NCBI RefSeq assembly: GCF_032401055.1
Contig: NZ_CP135529.1
Span: forward strand, 3,160,501 to 3,224,500
Reading direction: 5' to 3'
DNA: 64,000 nucleotides
Origin: Tardiphaga sp. 709
GTDB taxonomy: Bacteria > Pseudomonadota > Alphaproteobacteria > Rhizobiales > Xanthobacteraceae
Shown: positions 53,145-63,521 of the stretch, one piece after another
Position numbering within the stretch: the first letter of the stretch is position 1
How the letters are laid out: each line of letters starts with the position of its first letter
The notes under the pieces: generated by a model
What the model saw: only the letters and a program-made list of their open reading frames with translations
What the model was told of the DNA's origin: nothing
The model's database searches: none
Position numbers and translations under genes: made by a program

Positions 53145-53201
53145 GACAGCGGGGCTTTTCTTTTGGCCGTGTCTGGCCATCATCAAACGGAGTGAGCGGG
53201 C

Positions 53202-54188
53202 ATGAAGCTGGGTTCTTCGAAGTGGCTGGTGGCGGCGGCTCTCGCGGCGGGAGCGGTGTCGGGTGCGGCGCACGCGCAGACGATTCCGACCATCAAGGTC
53301 GGCTGGACCATTCCGGCCGAAGAATCCAAATACTGGATGATGAAGCGCCCGACCGAATTCACCAATCTTGGCAAGACCTACAATATCGAATGGACCCAGT
53401 TTCAGGGTACCTCGCCTATGACGCAGGCGCTCGCCGCCGGCGCGCTGGATTGCGCCACCCAGGGCGTGCTGTCGCTCGCCAACGGGGTCAACGGCGGCAA
53501 CCTCAAGGCCTATATCGTCGCGCAGCACGTGTCGGAAAAGCCCGGCAGCTTCTCGGTCTATTGGGCCGTGAAGGATGACTCGCCGATCAAGACCATCGCC
53601 GACCTCAAGGGCAAGAATGTCGGCATTTCCGTCATTGGCGGCGGCACCTACGGGCCGTTCAAGATGCTGCTGAAGGGCGCAGGCGTCGATCCCGAGAAGG
53701 ACGTCAAGCTGATCGAGATCGGCTTCGCAGCCTCGGAAGATGCGCTGCGCCAGGGCCGCGTCGACGCCATCAACATGAACCAGCCATTTGCCGCGCGCAT
53801 GGAGGCCAAGGGCGGCACGCGCAAGCTGTTCTCGCTGAACGAAGCGATGCCGAACATCGTGCACATCCTTGAAGCCTGCCGCGCCGATTTCGTCGACAAG
53901 AATCCCGAACTCGCCAAGGCCTATGTCGCCGACATCACCCTTGGCATGAAGAAGGCGCTGGCCAACCGCGAGGAAACGCTGAAGGTCGTCAACGAAGTCA
54001 TGAAGGCGCCGATCCCGGTGCTGGAGACCTATCTGCTGAAGGAGAACGACTTCGCCCGCGACCCGGGCGCTGCACCGAACTTCCCGGCCATGCAGAAGAT
54101 GCTCGATATCTATACCGAGGCCGGCATGCTGCCGAAGATGGACGCGATGCAGTTCAAGCACCCGACCATCGTCGCGCCGATCCAGTAG
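53202..54188 (+). CDS. ABC substrate-binding protein, NMT1/SsuA/TauA-like
   Basis: 328 aa with signal peptide MKLGSSKWLVAAALAAGAV ending AHA-Q. The family features IKVGWTIPAEESKYW, ALAAGALDCATQG, LKGKNVGISVIGGGTYGPF and QGRVDAINMNQPFA place it with sulfonate/nitrate/taurine-type receptors, which also bind other anions. Not followed by permease or ATPase genes. A 12-bp hairpin after its stop separates it from the dehydratase gene. Confidence 0.9.
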   Translation: MKLGSSKWLVAAALAAGAVSGAAHAQTIPTIKVGWTIPAEESKYWMMKRPTEFTNLGKTYNIEWTQFQGTSPMTQALAAGALDCATQGVLSLANGVNGGNLKAYIVAQHVSEKPGSFSVYWAVKDDSPIKTIADLKGKNVGISVIGGGTYGPFKMLLKGAGVDPEKDVKLIEIGFAASEDALRQGRVDAINMNQPFAARMEAKGGTRKLFSLNEAMPNIVHILEACRADFVDKNPELAKAYVADITLGMKKALANREETLKVVNEVMKAPIPVLETYLLKENDFARDPGAAPNFPAMQKMLDIYTEAGMLPKMDAMQFKHPTIVAPIQ

Positions 54189-54220
54189 AGCAAGACGCGA
54201 CATCTCACTGTATGATGTCC

Positions 54221-54247
54221 TGAGGCCACGCCCACGGCGTGGCCTCA
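54221..54247 (+). terminator. Hairpin between the binding-protein and dehydratase genes
   Basis: TGAGGCCACGCC (54221-54232) and its perfect complement (54236-54247), loop CAC. There is no following T-run, so it is probably an mRNA-stabilising or attenuating hairpin that lets the binding protein be made in excess rather than a complete terminator. Confidence 0.5.
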
Positions 54248-54289
54248 ATGCATTGGACGACAAGACCAAGAAACGGAAAGATACGCCCC

Positions 54290-55984
54290 ATGAAGAAATT
54301 GCGATCCCGCGTCACCACCGACGGCCTCGACCGTGCCCCGCACCGCGCTTTCATGCGCGCCATGGGCCTCGACGACGAGGCGATCGCAAAACCCATGATC
54401 GGCGTGGTGTCGATGAAGGGCGAACAGACGCCCTGCAACATGACCCACGACTTTCAGGTCGACGCTGCCAAGACGGGGATTTCCGAAGCCGGCGGCACGC
54501 CGCGCGAGTTCTCGACCATCTCGGTCTCCGATGCCATCAGCATGAACCATGAGGGCATGAAGTTCTCGCTGCTATCGCGCGAGATCATCGCCGACAGTAT
54601 CGAAGCCGTGATGCACGGCCTCGCTTACGACGCGCTGATCGGCTTCGGCGGCTGCGACAAGACGCTGCCCGGCGTCATCATGGGCATGGTCCGCTGCAAC
54701 GTGCCGTCGATCTTCATCTATGGCGGCAGCTCACTGCCGGGACTGCACAAGGGCAAGACGCTGACCGCACTGGATTCCTATGAAGCCGTCGGCGCCTTCA
54801 TGACCGGCGACATCGACAAGCAGGAGCTGGAAGCCATCGAGCGCGCGTGTCTGCCGACCATCGGCGCCTGCGCCGGCCAGTTCACCGCCAATACGATGGC
54901 GATGGTGTCCGAAGCGCTGGGGATCACGATGCCCAATGTCTCGATGATTCCCGGCGTCTATGCCGAGCGCGCGCAATTCGCACGGCGCGCCGGACGTCTG
55001 GTCATGGACATGCTACGCAACGATGGCCCGTTGCCGCGCGACATCGTCACGCGCAAGTCTCTCGAAAACGGCGCCGCCATCGTCGCCGCCACCGGCGGCT
55101 CGACCAATGCCGCGCTGCATCTGCCGGCCATCGCCAACGAGGCCGGCATCAAATTCACCATCGACGATGTCGGCGAGGTGTTCGCGCGCACGCCCCTGAT
55201 CGGCAATCTGCGACCAGGCGGCAAATATGTCGCCAAGGATGTCTACGATATCGGCGGCACCGCAGTCGTGATCCGTGCCTTGCTTGAGAGCGGCCATATC
55301 GACGGCTCCTGCATCACCATTACCGGCCGCACGATTGCGGAAGAATACGGCAATGCCAACAGGGCCGATGGCGAGATCATCTACTCCTCAGCGAAGCCGA
55401 TCATGCCCGATGGTGGCGTCGCGGTGCTGAAGGGCAACCTCTCGCCTGATGGCGCGGTGATCAAGGTCGCCGGCCTGAAGAAGACGGTGTTTGAGGGCAC
55501 GGCGCGCGTGTTCGAGGACGAAGAAAGCTGCGTCGCCGCGGTGAAGGACCGCAGTTACAAGGAAGGCGACGTCCTCATCATCCGCAACGAAGGCCCGGTC
55601 GGCGGCCCCGGCATGCGCGAGATGCTCGGTGTCACCGCGTTGATCTATGGCCAGGGCATGGGCGAGAAAGTCGCGCTGATCACCGACGGCCGCTTCTCCG
55701 GCGCGACCCGCGGCATGTGCATCGGCTATGTCTCGCCGGAAGCCTATATCGGCGGCCCGCTGGCACTGGTGCGCGACGGTGACAAGATCCGCATCGATGC
55801 GCCAGCGCGGCGACTGGACCTGATGATCGACGAATCTGAATTTGCGGCGCGCAAGGCGGCGTGGACCCAGCGCCCACCGCGCCACCGCGCCGGTGCGCTG
55901 GCGAAATATGCCAAGCTGGTCGGACAGGCCCCCGGCGGCGCCGTGACACACGACGGCGGCGCGGAATGGCCGTGGTTTGAGTAG
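54290..55984 (+). CDS. IlvD/Edd-family dehydratase (dihydroxy-acid or sugar-acid dehydratase)
   Basis: 564 aa from ATG at 54290 ([21 protein letters not shown]), with GGAAAG upstream. The Fe-S ligands are Cys49 (EQTPCN), Cys122 ([11 protein letters not shown], with the Mg-binding Lys124) and Cys194 ([13 protein letters not shown]). Such enzymes dehydrate 2,3-dihydroxy acids to 2-oxo-3-deoxy acids: valine/isoleucine precursors for IlvD, or sugar acids. It sits in a sugar-acid context and no ilv genes are near, so a role in degradation is more likely than in biosynthesis. The first-residue pattern is typical of DHAD, so IlvD activity cannot be excluded. Confidence 0.88.
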   Translation: MKKLRSRVTTDGLDRAPHRAFMRAMGLDDEAIAKPMIGVVSMKGEQTPCNMTHDFQVDAAKTGISEAGGTPREFSTISVSDAISMNHEGMKFSLLSREIIADSIEAVMHGLAYDALIGFGGCDKTLPGVIMGMVRCNVPSIFIYGGSSLPGLHKGKTLTALDSYEAVGAFMTGDIDKQELEAIERACLPTIGACAGQFTANTMAMVSEALGITMPNVSMIPGVYAERAQFARRAGRLVMDMLRNDGPLPRDIVTRKSLENGAAIVAATGGSTNAALHLPAIANEAGIKFTIDDVGEVFARTPLIGNLRPGGKYVAKDVYDIGGTAVVIRALLESGHIDGSCITITGRTIAEEYGNANRADGEIIYSSAKPIMPDGGVAVLKGNLSPDGAVIKVAGLKKTVFEGTARVFEDEESCVAAVKDRSYKEGDVLIIRNEGPVGGPGMREMLGVTALIYGQGMGEKVALITDGRFSGATRGMCIGYVSPEAYIGGPLALVRDGDKIRIDAPARRLDLMIDESEFAARKAAWTQRPPRHRAGALAKYAKLVGQAPGGAVTHDGGAEWPWFE

Positions 55985-55987
55985 AGA

Positions 55988-56086
55988 CCCTCATGGTGAG
56001 GAGGCGCGTCTTCGCGCCGTCTCGAACCATGAGCTGTGGCATCATCCTTCGAGACGCGCGCGAAGTGCGCGCTCCTCAGGATGAGG
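55988..56086. repeat. Dispersed palindromic repeat (CCCTCATGGTGAGGAGG family)
   Basis: A left arm at 55988-56004 and a right arm at 56070-56086 are roughly complementary, and inner arms around GGCGCGTC and GACGCGCG add to the structure. It lies in the 110 bp between two convergent genes. Resembles intergenic repeats of this bacterial group. Confidence 0.7.
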
Positions 56087-56093
56087 GACAGAG

Positions 56094-56909
56094 TCAATCC
56101 GTCGTCGCAGCCCTGAGCTCATCCGCCGTCGCGTGCTTCAGCCCGACAGCTTCGATCGCGCGGCGTACGGCGCCAACCAGATCCTGATTGCCTTTGGCGC
56201 GGCAGCCATCCGGCAGCAATTCGTTGTTCTCAAAGCCGACGCGGATATGGCCGCCGAGCAATGCGCCAGCAGTGACACAAGCCGTCTCCTGCGCACCGAA
56301 GGCGCAGACACTCCAGTGTTCGAATGTTGGCGCACCGGGCACGACGAACGGCAGCAGATCGGCCGGGCTTGATGTCTGCCCCGCCGTATAACGGCCGAGC
56401 ACGAACAGCACTGGCAGCTTCTCGAACGGCACCAACCCGCGCTTGCGAAATTCCGCCAGCCGGATGGCATCCTGCGCATCATAGAGAATGATCTGCGGCG
56501 TCACGCGCTCGCGCTTCATCCAGCCGAGCAGATCGGCGAAGGCCGGCTCCTCGCTGGCATCGGGCACCAGTTCACGGAGCGCCAGCGACACCGCTTCCGG
56601 CTTCACCGCCTGCACCACGGCGCGCTGCTCCGCCGGCGTGTATTTGCCGAGCGCCTCGGAGGTGATCTGGATCACGAGCCTGTCGCCGACTGCACTGCGG
56701 ATCGCCGCAATGGCGTCCCGATAGGCCGCCGCATCGAGCAGGTGACTGCCGTCGGCATTGCGCACATGGGCATGGATCATCGCCGCGCCTGCCTCGAGGC
56801 AATGTGCGGCCGCCACCGCCAACTCCGCCGGCGTCAGCGGCACGGCGGGATGGTCGGCCTTGACCTTGCGGCCGCCGTTGGGGGCGACCGCAATGGCAAC
56901 GGGAGGCAT
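56094..56909 (-). CDS. Beta-keto acid cleavage enzyme (BKACE, DUF849 family)
   Basis: 271-aa zinc-dependent TIM-barrel enzyme. Metal-binding His pair in MIHAHVRNADG (about 44-50) and the third ligand area GGHIRVGFENN (about 220-231) with the essential Glu. BKACE proteins condense a beta-keto acid with acetyl-CoA to give acetoacetate and a new CoA ester; substrates range from 3-keto-5-aminohexanoate to dehydrocarnitine. The start is 3 bp after the RidA stop, so the two form an operon. Together with DenD-like dehydrogenases a beta-keto acid from a sugar acid is plausible. Confidence 0.88.
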   Translation of the reverse strand: MPPVAIAVAPNGGRKVKADHPAVPLTPAELAVAAAHCLEAGAAMIHAHVRNADGSHLLDAAAYRDAIAAIRSAVGDRLVIQITSEALGKYTPAEQRAVVQAVKPEAVSLALRELVPDASEEPAFADLLGWMKRERVTPQIILYDAQDAIRLAEFRKRGLVPFEKLPVLFVLGRYTAGQTSSPADLLPFVVPGAPTFEHWSVCAFGAQETACVTAGALLGGHIRVGFENNELLPDGCRAKGNQDLVGAVRRAIEAVGLKHATADELRAATTD

Positions 56910-56912
56910 GAT

Positions 56913-57272
56913 TTACGGAATCGCTGCGATGACGGCGATCTCGACCTTGATGGCGGGGTCAGCGAGCTTCGACTCGACGCAGGCGCGCGCCGGGCCAACG
57001 TCGGGCACCCAGGCATCCCACACCGTATTCATGGCATCGCGGTCATTGATATTCGGCAGCCAGACGGTCGCGCTGAGGATGTTGTTCTTGTCGGTGCCGG
57101 CTTCCTTGAGGAGCGCGTCGATCTTGTCGAGCACCTGCTTGGTCTGCGTCTTGACGTCGCCCGAATATTCATCCGGCACCTGGCCGGCGAGATAGACGGT
57201 GTTGCCATGGATGGAAGCCTGGCTGAGACGCTTGCCGGGACCGAGACGCTTGATCATGCAGAAGTCTTTCAT
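56913..57272 (-). CDS. RidA/YjgF/YER057c family enamine-imine deaminase-like protein
   Basis: 119 aa; M1 at 57272, with M6 at 57257 (MIKRLGPGKRLSQASIHG) the more usual family start. The characteristic NTVYLAGQVPDEYSGDVKTQTKQVLDKIDALL and the GP-ARACVESKLADP ending are present, including the conserved Arg of the binding pocket (RACVE). RidA proteins hydrolyse reactive enamine/imine intermediates to keto acids. It belongs to the RidA-BKACE pair; perhaps the pathway produces an imine or enamine. Confidence 0.88.
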   Translation of the reverse strand: MKDFCMIKRLGPGKRLSQASIHGNTVYLAGQVPDEYSGDVKTQTKQVLDKIDALLKEAGTDKNNILSATVWLPNINDRDAMNTVWDAWVPDVGPARACVESKLADPAIKVEIAVIAAIP

Positions 57273-57377
57273 TGAGTGTGGAACGGAGTGACCCGGGCGC
57301 GACCATCCCCGCTCGGAACTGGCCCGTCAAGCCCATGACGCCACACGGCGCAAGTGGCCCTGCGTGGACCACTCTTA

Positions 57378-57833
57378 CTATTCCGCGGCGCGGGCCCGCT
57401 TCACGGCATCGTCCATCAGCGCCTTGGGCGCTGGCAGCCGCAACCGGCGGCCATGCTGCAGATAGAGCAGCGCGACACGCTTCGGATCGGACAGGTTCCA
57501 GATTTCGACCGCGGGCAGCCGCCCCACCATCGTCACGGATGGCCGATGCGCGATGACATGGGACAGGATCGCGGACTTCGGCCCCTTTCTGAATTTCCGG
57601 CGCACTTTGCGCGCGGCATTCTCATTGGCCGCCTGCCAGCGGATCTTGGGTCCGCGGCGACGGTTCAGAAGCCAAGAAAAGATCTCGCAAAATGAATGGC
57701 ATACGGCTTTTCTTTTTGCCCGGTTGCAGCGACGCTGGCGCGGTCGCGCACTCATTCTCTTAGAACGGATCATCGACAGGGGTAAAGCGGCGCGATCAAG
57801 GCGAAAGGTCGCGATGCCAAGAGAATGAAGCAT
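57378..57833 (-). CDS. Hypothetical basic protein, real start uncertain
   Basis: A 151-codon frame. Its C-terminal 50 residues look protein-like (RLPAVEIWNLSDPKRVALL, then YLQHGRRLRLPAPKALMDD), while the N-terminal 60 are a basic, low-complexity lead that runs into the palindromes in front of recQ. Internal starts at 57770 (M22), 57755 (M27) or 57530 (M102) would give shorter proteins. The positively charged middle (KVRRKFRKGPK) could bind nucleic acid. No family recognised. Divergent from recQ. Confidence 0.4.
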   Translation of the reverse strand: MLHSLGIATFRLDRAALPLSMIRSKRMSARPRQRRCNRAKRKAVCHSFCEIFSWLLNRRRGPKIRWQAANENAARKVRRKFRKGPKSAILSHVIAHRPSVTMVGRLPAVEIWNLSDPKRVALLYLQHGRRLRLPAPKALMDDAVKRARAAE

Positions 57834-57887
57834 TCCCCGGGGAATGACACGTTCTCCAGGGGGAACGACGCGTTTCCCGGGATATAC
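57832..57887. promoter_or_regulatory. Three palindromes at exact 20-bp spacing upstream of recQ
   Basis: ATTCCCCGGGGAAT (57832-57845), GTTCTCCAGGGGGAAC (57851-57866) and GTTTCCCGGGATATAC (57872-57887). Their centres are at 57838.5, 57858.5 and 57878.5, so they lie on the same face of the helix. All share TTC-C2-4-G2-5-AA. They end 31 bp before the recQ ATG. Probably binding sites for a cooperatively acting dimeric protein; they may also serve the divergent frame. Confidence 0.6.
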
Positions 57888-57918
57888 GCGACCCTCGAAT
57901 CAGGAATAGACCTGCGCC

Positions 57919-59796
<1,878 letters not shown>

Positions 59797-59819
59797 CGGG
59801 TGATCGAAGCCACCGATGT

Positions 59820-60152
59820 CTATCGGGCGGGCTTGTAACCCTTGATGACCGACTCCGACTTCTTCAGGGCCGCCACAAGTTCCGCCCCGGTCATCAATGC
59901 AGTTGTCTGGCTGGACTTGATGGCGCCGCCCGCCGCAATCGCGACGGCGATGGCCGCCATGCTCTCGATATCCGGTACATCGGCGATCAGCATCACGTCA
60001 TACTCGCCCAGGCAATACCAACCACCGATCAATTGTCCTCCGACGGCCTCCGTCGTCTGCCGTCCAACGGATTCAACGCGGTTCTGCGGATTCTTCATTT
60101 GCGCGGCCCATGATTCCGGCGTGTAGGCAGCCTGATACATATAGAGCGGCAT
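59820..60152 (-). CDS. GYD-domain protein
   Basis: 110-aa dimeric alpha-beta-barrel (ferredoxin-like) protein: MPLYMYQAAYTPESWAAQM at the N-terminus and the GYD-like motif GGWYCLGEYDVMLIADVPD in the middle. GGAGGTCG lies 5-12 bp before the ATG. Family members have no settled function. Convergent with recQ, with only 23 bp between the stops. Confidence 0.85.
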   Translation of the reverse strand: MPLYMYQAAYTPESWAAQMKNPQNRVESVGRQTTEAVGGQLIGGWYCLGEYDVMLIADVPDIESMAAIAVAIAAGGAIKSSQTTALMTGAELVAALKKSESVIKGYKPAR

Positions 60153-60187
60153 GTTCGACCTCCGTCAGCCGGGATTGTCCTGACCTT

Positions 60188-60691
60188 TCACCGGGAGAAG
60201 AGCGCGAGCTTCGCCATTTTCACGGCACGGCCCAGCTCTATTCGCGCGATGATACCGGCAGCGATCTGCATGGTGGCGCCGATTGCCCAGCTCAAACAGA
60301 TGATGCCAGCCGTCCTGGGGCGCACGGTTTCACCCAGAATGATACTGGAGACTGACGTGATCGCCGTCACCGATGTGATGAAGGTACCGGCCGCAGTGAG
60401 CAGTTCCACCATATCCGCACTGTTGCCCAGCCCACGCCATAGCGGCAGATGCATGCGGTAATCGGCAGGAACCTGGGGCAGATCGATCCCGAGATAGAAG
60501 CCGGTAGCCCCGTAAATGATCATGGCGAACACGACTTCACCCGAACCGATGACCTCGATGAAGCGGCCGACCTCGGCAACGAACAGCCCGCAGGCAGCCC
60601 CAACCAAAGCGAGTCCGGTCCGTTCGAGAATGTGCGCCAACCTGCTGAGGGTCGAGCGGGTGTGCCACGATGCGCTGGGCTTGATGATCAT
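60188..60691 (-). CDS. Hypothetical integral membrane protein, 167 aa
   Basis: Four hydrophobic segments: TGLALVGAACGLFVAEV (about 25-42), VFAMIIYGATGFYLGI (54-70), ITSVTAITSVSSIILGE (105-121) and IICLSWAIGATMQIAAGII (129-148). No family recognised. Short gene upstream of the GYD gene on the same strand, 35 bp away, so possibly one transcript. Confidence 0.6.
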   Translation of the reverse strand: MIIKPSASWHTRSTLSRLAHILERTGLALVGAACGLFVAEVGRFIEVIGSGEVVFAMIIYGATGFYLGIDLPQVPADYRMHLPLWRGLGNSADMVELLTAAGTFITSVTAITSVSSIILGETVRPRTAGIICLSWAIGATMQIAAGIIARIELGRAVKMAKLALFSR

Positions 60692-61407
60692 GTGATCCTC
60701 GTCTGCCCATGAGCCCTTCGAGGAGGAGTTTTGAGGTCCGTCCTCCGCAATAACAAGCAGGAGTGCTTACCTAAATCGAGTGGGGTGGCGGTACCTGCTT
60801 CGGTGACGTGGAAACACACGCTCGCATTCTCGCGGCGCTTGCGCGTCCGAGTTTTGCGCATTCCTTCCCACCCTCCCTTAAGAGGGCGGGCGGAACGCCG
60901 GGTGCCCGTTGCACCCTTGGGCCTGATGCGAATGCGGTCTTCCGCAATTGAGAGTGCATCAGGACTTTCGGAGGCGCCGAGCAAGTGCCCGACGTTCCGC
61001 CTGCGGTGTTTTTTCAGCCTGCTTGCACTTTGCCTTGGCGAACGGTCCGATCACCAAAATGATGGTCCCACGGCGGAGGGACAGGGAGCCTCAAGCGAGT
61101 AAGCCGGACGCGTTTCGATTTGGTCGTCCGTCACACTGTCCAGAGGGTCTTTCCATCCGAAGGCCGGCCGTCTCCTTGCCAGTGGCAGTGCTGGCGCAGA
61201 TCCGTCCTGCCCGAAGACAGACGTCACCCGTGAACCGCGTAACGCCGCATCTCCGGCGTCCACCGCACCCAGCCCCGCGAACGTGACGATCGCGCTCGCC
61301 CCTCTCATCGGGGCCGGACGAAAGGGAATATAAACCTGATGGGGATACTGTCAACAACAGATAGGAAAAAATGTTTGGATGCGCTGTCCCGCCGCCCGCC
61401 CCAAACT
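60692..61407. other. Long intergenic stretch without a convincing gene
   Basis: About 715 bp. Frames up to 123 codons on both strands are rich in Arg, Pro and Ser and lack a family, a ribosome-binding site or consistent codon phase. The sequence from about 60830 to 61320 is GC-rich and structured, e.g. the hairpin GGGTGC-CCGTT-GCACCC at 60900-60916. It reminds me of repetitive intergenic DNA seen in Bradyrhizobium and Afipia relatives, where spurious proteins are often annotated. An unrecognised structured RNA cannot be excluded. Confidence 0.5.
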
Positions 61408-61534
61408 GTCATTCCGGGGCGTGCGCGCATCTTTGCGCGCGCGAACCCGGAATCTCGACCTGTTCAGCGCAAAACACACCGGGCTTCCGGGCTCAGTCCG
61501 GTCCGCTTCGCGGTCCGTACTGCCCCGGAATGAC
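61408..61534. repeat. Short element with 13-bp terminal inverted repeats
   Basis: GTCATTCCGGGGC at 61408-61420 is the exact complement of GCCCCGGAATGAC at 61522-61534. The 127-bp interior has further internal hairpins (GCGCGCATCTTTGCGCGC near the left end and GGTCCGCTTCGCGGTCC near the right). Too short for a transposase; a dispersed miniature repeat is likely. Confidence 0.8.
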
Positions 61535-61748
61535 GAGCGTGGGTCGGGCTTCCCCGGCATCGAACAATACGGGTGACGCAAATACCGCCAAAGGCGCCAA
61601 AACCGCTGCATTCGTAAGTATCCGGCTACGCGACGAAACAAATCTCCGCTTCCACGAAACAATTTTCTACACGGACGCCATCGGCTGGAAACCGGCCGGG
61701 ATTACACCTCCATGCAACAAGTAGCCGCGTAGACGGCAGGAGGCCGCC

Positions 61749-61946
61749 ATGAACCACTCGATCCACAGCGCAGACCGCAGCACGCATCTGAAGATCGTCG
61801 TTGTCGCCCTGGTTGCCGGCATCGCGGTTGCAGGTTTCGGCATCGCCGCCCGCACGGGCACCAGCGACGGCACCCAGACGGCCCGCGTCATCAAGGCCGG
61901 CCAGCCGACCGCCCTCACCAGTTCGAACACGACGGCGGTTCGCTGA
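61749..61946 (+). CDS. Small conserved single-span membrane protein, 65 aa
   Basis: MNHSIHSADRSTHLKIVVVA starts the protein, with one transmembrane helix (about 15-34) and a hydrophilic tail that would face the periplasm (ARTGTSDGTQTARVIKAGQP). GCAGGAGGCC lies 5-10 bp before the ATG. I recall near-identical proteins in many Bradyrhizobium relatives; function unknown. Its own transcript, upstream of the serine-hydrolase gene. Confidence 0.75.
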   Translation: MNHSIHSADRSTHLKIVVVALVAGIAVAGFGIAARTGTSDGTQTARVIKAGQPTALTSSNTTAVR

Positions 61947-62093
61947 TTGTCGCATCAGGACACCGGACCGGTTTGACCTCAATCAGCGTGATGCGCCGGT
62001 GATTCCGGCGCACCGCGCGTTTCAACCTTGGCACCCTCGACAGTCCCTCTGCCCTGCCATAGTAAATCCTTGGGCGCATCGACGCGCCCGAAG

Positions 62094-63326
62094 ATGCAGG
62101 ACAGCCCTTTGACTGTGACAGATGTGGCGCCGGGTGCAGGCGAAGCCAACAGCACCATTCGTCAAGCTTCCGCGACGAGCCCCAAGACTGCAAACCAGAC
62201 CGCAATCGACGCGATCATCAATTCCTATGCCGGCCGATCGATGCCCATCGATCATCTGCGGACCTTCGTCACGCCCGAGATGAATTTCGCGACGCGCACC
62301 ATCAAGGCTGGCGCACCGGTGCGGCCGCTGACTTACGGCAAGCGCACACTGCCGGACTTTCCGATCGTCTCCACCGCCGGCACCTTCGACATCTACGACT
62401 ATGTCTCGCGCAACCGTGTCGCCGGACTTCTGGTGATGAAGAATGACGAGGTCCTGCTCGAACATTATGACCTCGGCATCAATGCCGCCACGCGCTGGCT
62501 ATCGATGTCGATGGCGAAATCCTTCAGCACCACGCTGGTGGGCGCCGCCATCCAGGACGGCTATATCCAGAGCGTCGACGACCCGCTGACCAGGTATCTT
62601 CCCGAATTCTCCGGCACCGCCTTCGAGGGCGTCAGCGTGAAGACGCTGATGCAGATGACGTCGGGCCTGCGCTGGAGCGACGACCAGACCGATGCGAATT
62701 CCGAGCGCCGCAAGATGCTCGCATTGCAGGTCGGGCAGGAGCCCGGTGCCGTCATGCGTTACATGGCTGAGCGCCCGCGCGCCGCGGCGCCCGGCACGCA
62801 ATGGACCTATTCGACTGGCGATACCCATGTGGTCGGCGCGCTGGTGAAAGCCGCCACCGGCAAATGGCTGAGCGATTATCTCTCGGAGAAGATCTGGTCC
62901 AGACTCGGCATGGAGGCCGATGGCGCCTGGTGGCTGGAAGCGCCCGGCGGGCTGGAAGTCGCCGGCAGCGGGATGTTTGCCACCCTGCGCGACTATGCCC
63001 GGTTCGGCCGGTTCATTCTCGATGACGGCGTGATCGATGGCACCCGCGTGCTGCCGGAAGGCTGGGTCCGCGAGGCCGGGGCATCCAGACAGATCAACGG
63101 CCAGCGCGTCGATTACGGCTATATGTGGTGGATCGTGCCGGCGCCCGACGGCACGCTCGATGACGGCGCCTTCGTCGCGCGCGGCATTTTCGGCCAGATG
63201 CTGTACATCAATCCGAAACAGCGCGTGATCTGCGTGGTGCTGAGCGCACGCTCGAAGCCCACGACGCTGAACGCGCCGATTCTGGACAATGATTTCTTCA
63301 ATGCGGTGGTGAAGGCGCTGAGGTGA
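62094..63326 (+). CDS. Serine hydrolase of the class C beta-lactamase / esterase family
   Basis: 410 aa from ATG at 62094 (a TTG at 62028 would add 22 residues). The active-site motifs are S-x-x-K in WLSMSMAKSFSTTL (with GA/AT before) and Y-S-T-G-D-T-H in TQWTYSTGDTH as the Tyr-x-Asn equivalent. It has the beta-lactamase-fold (PF00144) sequence RLGMEADGAWWLEAPGG and ends KALR. Members include 6-aminohexanoate-dimer hydrolases, esterases and D-aminopeptidases, so resistance is not implied. No clear signal peptide, hence cytoplasmic or poorly predicted export. Confidence 0.87.
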   Translation: MQDSPLTVTDVAPGAGEANSTIRQASATSPKTANQTAIDAIINSYAGRSMPIDHLRTFVTPEMNFATRTIKAGAPVRPLTYGKRTLPDFPIVSTAGTFDIYDYVSRNRVAGLLVMKNDEVLLEHYDLGINAATRWLSMSMAKSFSTTLVGAAIQDGYIQSVDDPLTRYLPEFSGTAFEGVSVKTLMQMTSGLRWSDDQTDANSERRKMLALQVGQEPGAVMRYMAERPRAAAPGTQWTYSTGDTHVVGALVKAATGKWLSDYLSEKIWSRLGMEADGAWWLEAPGGLEVAGSGMFATLRDYARFGRFILDDGVIDGTRVLPEGWVREAGASRQINGQRVDYGYMWWIVPAPDGTLDDGAFVARGIFGQMLYINPKQRVICVVLSARSKPTTLNAPILDNDFFNAVVKALR

Positions 63327-63342
63327 TCGGCTGACTTTCTTA

Positions 63343-63516
63343 CCTCTCCCCGCTTGCGGGGAGAGGTCGACTGGAACGCGCGCAGCGCGTGAAAGTCGGG
63401 TGACGGGGACTCACCATTTGCTCGGAGTCGATGGAGACTCCCCTCACCCGTCGTCGCTTCGCGACGCCACCCTCTCCCCGTCTAGCGAAGCTTCGCTTCG
63501 CCGTGCGGGGCGAGGG
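63343..63516. repeat. Dispersed palindromic repeat, copy 2 (CTCTCCCCGC family)
   Basis: Diverged second copy of the element at 17460-17592: a 24-bp palindromic arm at 63343-63366 and a right arm at 63470-63516 interrupted by a small inner palindrome (GCGAAGCTTCGC). Between the serine-hydrolase and LysR genes, ending 6 bp before the LysR stop. Confidence 0.78.
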
Positions 63517-63521
63517 AAGAA

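Noticed and set aside
62094-63326. Beta-lactamase resistance gene
   Set aside because: The SxxK and Tyr motifs are shared by esterases, amide hydrolases and peptidases; no AmpR-type regulator is adjacent and no clear signal peptide is seen.
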